64,000 bases of DNA from Prostheceraeus crozeri. Its lineage: Eukaryota > Platyhelminthes > Polycladida > Euryleptidae. The stretch is from positions 1 through 64,000 of the forward strand of contig CAJQUW010009316.1 in the NCBI GenBank assembly GCA_907163375.1, in the 5' to 3' direction. Both the position numbers and the translations under genes were made by a program. The notes beneath the pieces are model-generated. The model worked only from the letters and a program-made list of their open reading frames with translations, had not been told where the DNA came from and searched no databases. Of the stretch, positions 58,972 through 64,000 are shown piece after piece. Position 1 is the stretch's first letter; the number at the start of each line of letters is the position of its first letter.

Positions 58972-59619
58972 GTAAGTTCCCATCATTACACTACATTAAT
59001 GCATAGCACAAATATATTCACAGTAGAAATTCAACGGGGAAAGCAATTTCGGAATAGGATGTCAGGTGTCACATTTCCGTATGCTTTGTTGCGAACGATT
59101 CGTGACATTATAAATGAGATCCTGGTCACTGCGTTCATGGCTCTGGAGTTCTAATACAGACCGTTACAAAAATAATTGCAATAGGCTGTCAACCCATTTA
59201 CAAACATATTTTTCGTATGGAAGATAGGATTCAATTTTAACAAACTTTGTGCCATATGCAACCTCATGTTCCGTTCCATAGATTATTTTGGCATGTATTT
59301 TAATTTCGTAAGTGATCAGTTGACCCTGCAGAAGAAAATTGACTTCAAAAAAGAAAACTTCAACAGGAACACTTCCGCGCTTCCAAGTGGAAATGAAGCA
59401 ATATAACAAATTTAACGCAGCAATTTCTAGCTTTTTTCTTGTTGAGCAAAAATTTTCGAGTATAGTCGTAAATGAAAGCTGATGCCATCAGCTCCAAGAA
59501 TATGTAAGTTTTGTCATAATCGGCCCATCCGTCCTTTGTCAAACTTCAAATTTGTTCCTTTTTAACTCCCAGTCCCTTACGAGGATGAGTAATCATTCAT
59601 GGTTTGTTCTGAATAGGGA
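58972..59619 (+). other. Start of intron 1 of the PLCL-like gene
   Basis: The donor GTAAGTTCC is strong. No further exon signal was seen in this stretch. Confidence 0.45.
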
Positions 59620-60215
59620 ATCCAATCCCGGGATGGGGTCTTATCCTTGGAATGTCATCCCCAGGATTGGAGGGTCAAAATCTAGGGATTTGGAAATTCA
59701 CAAAATAGCGGTGTTTCGTCTAAAGTAAGACAAAGTGAAGAAGATAGAACTACCATAAATTAACACACGTCAGAAACAGGTTCTTCACGCCTCTATGTAA
59801 TCGCCCAGGTTGCATTTTCAGTAATCCACCGATTAGACTTTTTGATTTTTGTTAGGGAATTTAATTTGAACTTTTCATTTTTTTAAAGCTAATGACATTT
59901 GAACAACCTCGAGTATGACCAATTTAAAGATGAACATTGGCGAATTACACAATACCGGGATTAGGAATCGAGCTAACCACCGGGATTGAGACCTTTAGGA
60001 GGCAAATTGCTCACTTGACCACAGATTTATGTTACATCATTAGCCTCTGATTAATTCAATCCGGGATTGACCAAATCTCAGAATAATATTTTTCAGGAAG
60101 AATTATTCTCATTTGGCAGCAGTTGTTCACAGCATTAGTTTATTTTTTGGTAAAAAAAAGCGTACAAAATAATCTTCAATCCCACAATCCCGAGACTGGC
60201 TTTTTGAGATTATGG
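59620..60215. repeat. CCGGGATT-word repeat, unclassified element
   Basis: CCGGGATT or its inverse AATCCCGG, or one-base variants, occurs near 59624, 59653, 59953, 59981, 60059, 60178 and 60189, in both orientations, within 600 bases and scarcely elsewhere. The first and last clusters are inverted relative to each other, as in subterminal arrays of DNA transposons. Ends and duplication could not be fixed. Confidence 0.5.
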
Positions 60216-61380
60216 GCTGATGCCTCATGCTACCCTTGAAGGCCTTGATGTGTTGCAATGGATGCAAGCATACAGTGACATTCCATTAAGCCGACAAAGG
60301 ACATAGCTGCTCTTATGGGAAGGTCCCCATCAAGCTCCTTAACCCCGGTTTGTTTGCACCTGTGTCATGCTGACTTTCAGCGAAAACAGCCCTGTCAGCA
60401 ATCCTTCACATTATCAAGCACGTGCTCACTACCGCTGACTCTGGCGTATCAAGGACACATTACAAGGGTGGCTCTCCCAGTCATTGGCACTAGCTCAACT
60501 GGGTTAGGTAGCAACGCAAAGGAGTTTTACAATTTAAGCAAATAACCCGACACGTGCGGCCAAGGATGAAAACCTGCAATATGAAATGTTTGACTAACAC
60601 CTACATCTATTTTAATACCTTAACTATATTTCAGTGCTAAAAATTTTCTGCGTGGTCTCAGTCATAACAATATAATTAAGTTCATTAGGACTGCTAGCTT
60701 CAGTTAAGCGCAATACTGTGGACACAATGATGACGCATTGTATATTTGGTGCTCTTATTAAGATATTCATAGAAAAATTATGAGGGATGGAGTTTTGAAG
60801 ACACAAAACTTAAGTTAATTCCAAAATGTTCTACACTGTGTATGTTTCAAGTCGACGCTCTAGACAGATGACTCGAAATGTTTTATTCATGACAAAATAT
60901 TGCCTTGTTGAGCTTAAATATAGCCCAGATATAGGTGCAACCACCATCTAGCTAGCCTTAAAATATATGTTTAACCAACTTTTCGTGATGATGTTTTATG
61001 CTGTATTTAGTAGCTTTTACTGCACAAGTGATATTGCGCACTGCTTGAGTCGCTCATAACAAAACGGAAAATTGGAGAGATGCTTTATTTATCATAGCCC
61101 TGAGGAAGATTTTTGAGTCATCGATCAATTTCATTCGCAGTTTTCATCTCAAATCAGTGCATGTTTACAGAAAAATTGAAATTTTTAGTTTTTGCCTTTA
61201 ACCTCTGTTGAATCAGTATGACTTCCAGAAGGCACATGAGAATTTTTTGTAAACGGCGCTCCGTCGGCTAAGATGGCCTTGAACGAATCCTAGCATGCAC
61301 TGTACAAAGTGTACATGACTGAAAAATGTAGAAGTCGGATGTCTGACCCAAGTTTTGTAACCTTGACCAGCGGCAAAAAT
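60216..61380. other. Intron or intergenic, nothing recognised
   Basis: No supported feature. An open frame at 60315-60545 has no domain. Confidence 0.4.
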
Positions 61381-61850
61381 CTTAAGCCATCTTCTTCATC
61401 TCCGCGTGAGTCTCTGGTCACTCTCCTGATCTCTGTGTCCCTATCCGTCCTACCCGTGCTCCCGTTCGGACCAACTCTCTTCAGACCGCTTAGCCTCCCT
61501 CACTGATGCTGTCCCTGACCACATGGACTGACCGCTCCCATATTACATAGGTCGGTCCAAATGCTTCGGGTGCTTTCATAATCTGCTCTACTTGCTCTTC
61601 CGCTTTCTTAACTTCTCTTTCTATTTTTCTTTCATGCTTTAGCACAACCGAAATCTACATACCCTGTCTTGGTCCGTCTCCTATCACTCCTCTTCTCCTG
61701 TTTGACTCTCTCGGCTTGTCAGTGTTGTCTTCATCCCGTCGTCTCTCTTGCCCGCGCCTGTCCGTTGTCTTGTCCTCCTAGTCATCTCTTGTTGTCTTCA
61801 ATTTCGGTGTCATTCCACTGACTAATACTCGAATATCAGCGACAATGATA
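61380..61850 (-). other. Strongly purine-skewed stretch, coding-like on the minus strand
   Basis: The plus strand is C/T-rich over about 450 bases. The minus strand reads, with stops, KHERKIEREVKKAEEQVEQI then MKAPEAFGPTYVIWERS, a charged coiled-coil-like stretch, and EDKTTDRRGQERRRDEDNTD. It could be a relic of a retroelement first reading frame or simply biased DNA. Not recognised. Confidence 0.3.
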
Positions 61851-62285
61851 CCACAGATGTGCTTGCCAAAAGAGACATGTATATATGTATATATCCTTTC
61901 TGCAGCTTTTCAGTGTCTGTCGTGTCTTGTAGAAATCACAAACAGCATCACAATAGATAATGGAAAAATATCAGCTTAATGCAAATTTCTGGAATGACAA
62001 TGACTTCGAATGAAGATCAAGAAAAGGAATTAGAAAAATTAGAAATAATACCAGTTAAGTAAGGACGGACGAAACGAAGTAAAGCAAATACAAAAAATAC
62101 AAATGAAGTAATGACATGATTATAAACAGTAGAATTGAAAGAAAGTTATAATACAAAGCTATAAAGTTAAGGAAAGCTAAAAAAAGAAGTTATTGATAAA
62201 AGTGAAGTAATGACGGACACATAGGCAAGCAAAGAGAAACAATTGACGGAGCATTATGGATGCCACCAAGGTAAAACCAAATCAA

Positions 62286-63005
62286 TCACAAATTCCTTTT
62301 GACACATAGATCAGGGGCAAATCTTTTGATAGACAGGGACTCTAGAATACGTAAGGTATGACACGAATGAGAAGTAAATAAAACTTTGAAGCGATTACAA
62401 GCCTCACTATACGAACAGTCACAAACTTGAAGATGTCGCGTGATCGCACCATGATTCAAAAGTAGAAATAAGCAAAAACCTCTCCCGGGTGAATAACTGC
62501 CGATGTTTTTATAGATATAGAATTTACAAATGCAAAATGTCTTGTTTCTCCCTTCTACCCGAGCAGCGACTATCCTTTGATCATTAGTCTCATTGTTTGA
62601 CTTGTGGCATCGAACGTAAGAAGGCGGGTTTTCCGCCTGCTCTATTCGTCGGACGGGTGGTCCTGCCAGCACCAGCTGTATAATTCGAAGCAAAAGGTGT
62701 TTTATCCGTCCGCAGTAGTGCTCGGCATCACCAGCATTTCTTCCGGTGATATTTGCGTAATGGTGGCAGCAGCGACTGTTGTATTTTGCTGTTGACACAG
62801 AGACAGAACCTTCACATGCACTTGGTCATTTTCTGAGAGGTGCGGGACAGGAGCAATCCGGCTCCTCCTCATTTTCACCATTAATTTCCGGCCTTGTGCT
62901 GCAGTTGTTAATCGAAGTCGGCCGCTTCCTTCCTTTAGTTTGACGTGCCCTTCCTGAAGATTGCAGTTCCACCATCATTTAGCCTTTTCGAGTGCATATA
63001 CCCTT
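62286..63005 (-). other. Minus-strand open frames of unknown origin
   Basis: A 170-codon frame (62798-62286) and an adjoining ATG frame (from about 62989) reading MMVELQSSGRARQTKGRKRP and ending NEEEPDCSCPAPLRK lie one after the other on the minus strand. GC content rises here above the surroundings. No domain was recognised; a decayed mobile element is the likeliest source. Confidence 0.3.
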
Positions 63006-63185
63006 ATGCGGTCCAACGAAATTATTTTATCGTCTCGCCTCCTAGTTGCAGAAACACGTTGCACTCCGTCCTATATCAAATTCGGCTATCTGCGCAAACT
63101 TGCGGCGTTATTTCTATCGCATAGAATTGTATAACATTCATTTGCGATGCGTCCTTGCTTTTCTTATAAGGTGCATTCCATGAGT

Positions 63186-63565
63186 GTGACGGACTAAACA
63201 TCGCAGACTCAAATTATTCTACTGACCAAAGTATTTAACCGATTTACTTGATATTCTAGCATGATGGCAACATATGTCCCCGTAACATCATGTGAAAGTT
63301 TGGTGCGAATCGCACCGATGGTTGCCTAGCAACCATCAACTATGTGCGTGTGACGGACTTAACAGCAGAATTTGCATTTTTGACTTTCCTGTCCTTAGCA
63401 TAAGATTCCTGCCCATTCAATGATAGTTGAAAGTTCAACTGAACATATCTTATTGTTAGCACCCATATTGACATCCCCAAACCAATTTCAGGATTTTTTG
63501 GAATGTATATGAGTACACACCAAAAAAATCATGATATGACGGACTTAACGTGATGGACTTAACAT
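63186..63565. repeat. GACGGACTTAAC-word repeat, unclassified element
   Basis: GTGACGGACTAAACA, GTGACGGACTTAACA, ATGACGGACTTAACG and GTGATGGACTTAACA occur at 63186, 63350, 63536 and 63550 in direct orientation. This suggests the subterminal region of a transposon or a satellite-like unit. No end could be fixed. Confidence 0.55.
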
Positions 63566-64000
63566 ATTCTGCACCAACGGGATCTCCTCTTTTAAGTTAT
63601 GTTGACGCTTTTTAATTGCTATTTAATAATGTTTTCGGTATAATGGCACGTGTCTCTTAACTGAAACCCGCTAAAAACTGTATCTCAGTTATTTACGGAT
63701 GATTTTTATTGAAAAATATATTAAAAAATAAAAAAAAATAAAAATTGTAATTTAGTGAACAATTGTAATTAGCAATTAAAATGATCCTCTTTCATGGTAC
63801 ATGTCAGGAAATTCAAAACACTCAAATTATCCAAAAATTTGCTTTCTACTATTCACAAAGTTTCAAAAAAATAGTGTCCTTGGTTGTTGACTGTTGTAGG
63901 AGCACGTATGACGCACAGTATTGAATCAGGCGAATAAAGAGTTATATCTCCAAATGCCGGCCATTTGAAATGGTTGTCCAAAGGTAAAGGCTCCATCTCA
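63566..64000. other. Window end, nothing recognised
   Basis: AT-rich sequence with poly-A stretches near 63720-63745. Confidence 0.4.

Noticed and set aside
60315-60545. Open frame of 76 codons downstream of the CCGGGATT cluster
   Set aside because: No domain, no splice signals that would join it to the PLCL-like exon, and not PH-domain-like.
1-64000. CRISPR arrays, bacterial operons, riboswitches, rRNA or intact tRNA genes
   Set aside because: None seen; the window is eukaryotic and dominated by transposable elements.

Overview
This is a eukaryotic, metazoan genomic window. It is AT-rich, its genes are split by introns with standard GT-AG signals (or, in one case, span a single long exon), and no operons, bacterial-type promoters or CRISPR arrays are seen. 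The recurring word TAGGCCTA, the abundance of Penelope-like elements (PLEs) and the mix of DNA transposons would suit a marine invertebrate, perhaps a deuterostome. That placement is an inference and is not decisive.

Host genes are few. (1) A single-exon MFSD1-like major-facilitator transporter lies at 16121-17542 (+). (2) A four-exon gene of 219 codons lies at 36641-45659 (+), with exon phases that join cleanly; it encodes a proline-rich N-terminus and a charged helical body of unknown function. (3) The first coding exon of a probable PLCL/PRIP (phospholipase C-related inactive protein) gene lies at 58512-58971 (+), ending in a GTAAGT donor; the rest of that gene lies beyond the window or was not found.

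Most of the remainder is mobile DNA. 1-3300: PLE ends, a LINE relic and a PLE foldback. 3434-7693: a mariner split by a 2.9-kb transposon with a 4-bp target duplication, itself split by a hAT element; all three levels keep their target duplications. 17805-18727: a piggyBac-type MITE with TTAA ends. 22039-25165: a pogo/Tigger element whose transposase is split by two related foldback MITEs. 25290-29134: a PLE with a near-identical inverted partial copy and a hammerhead-like core. 29135-33800: GC-rich hAT-like DNA and several PLE tails. 38740-40870: a LINE relic in intron 2 of the four-exon gene. 43133-44138: a TA-flanked MITE in intron 3. 49953-51651: a long-inverted-repeat element. 53510-54900: a LINE relic with an in-frame MITE insertion. 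55430-56400: a PLE with hammerhead cores. 56598-57876: a hAT-like element. 59620-60215 and 63186-63565: two short-word arrays that look like unclassified transposon ends.

The strongest themes are exact nested insertions that can be peeled back by their target duplications, repeated hammerhead-like motifs attached to PLE fragments of several families, and hAT-like ends (CAGGG...) each decorated with a different repeated short word. The most plausible under-described item is the 4-bp-TSD element at 4368-7312, with its subterminal repeat array and unusual transposase motifs. All family assignments were made by eye from motifs; no database search was run.
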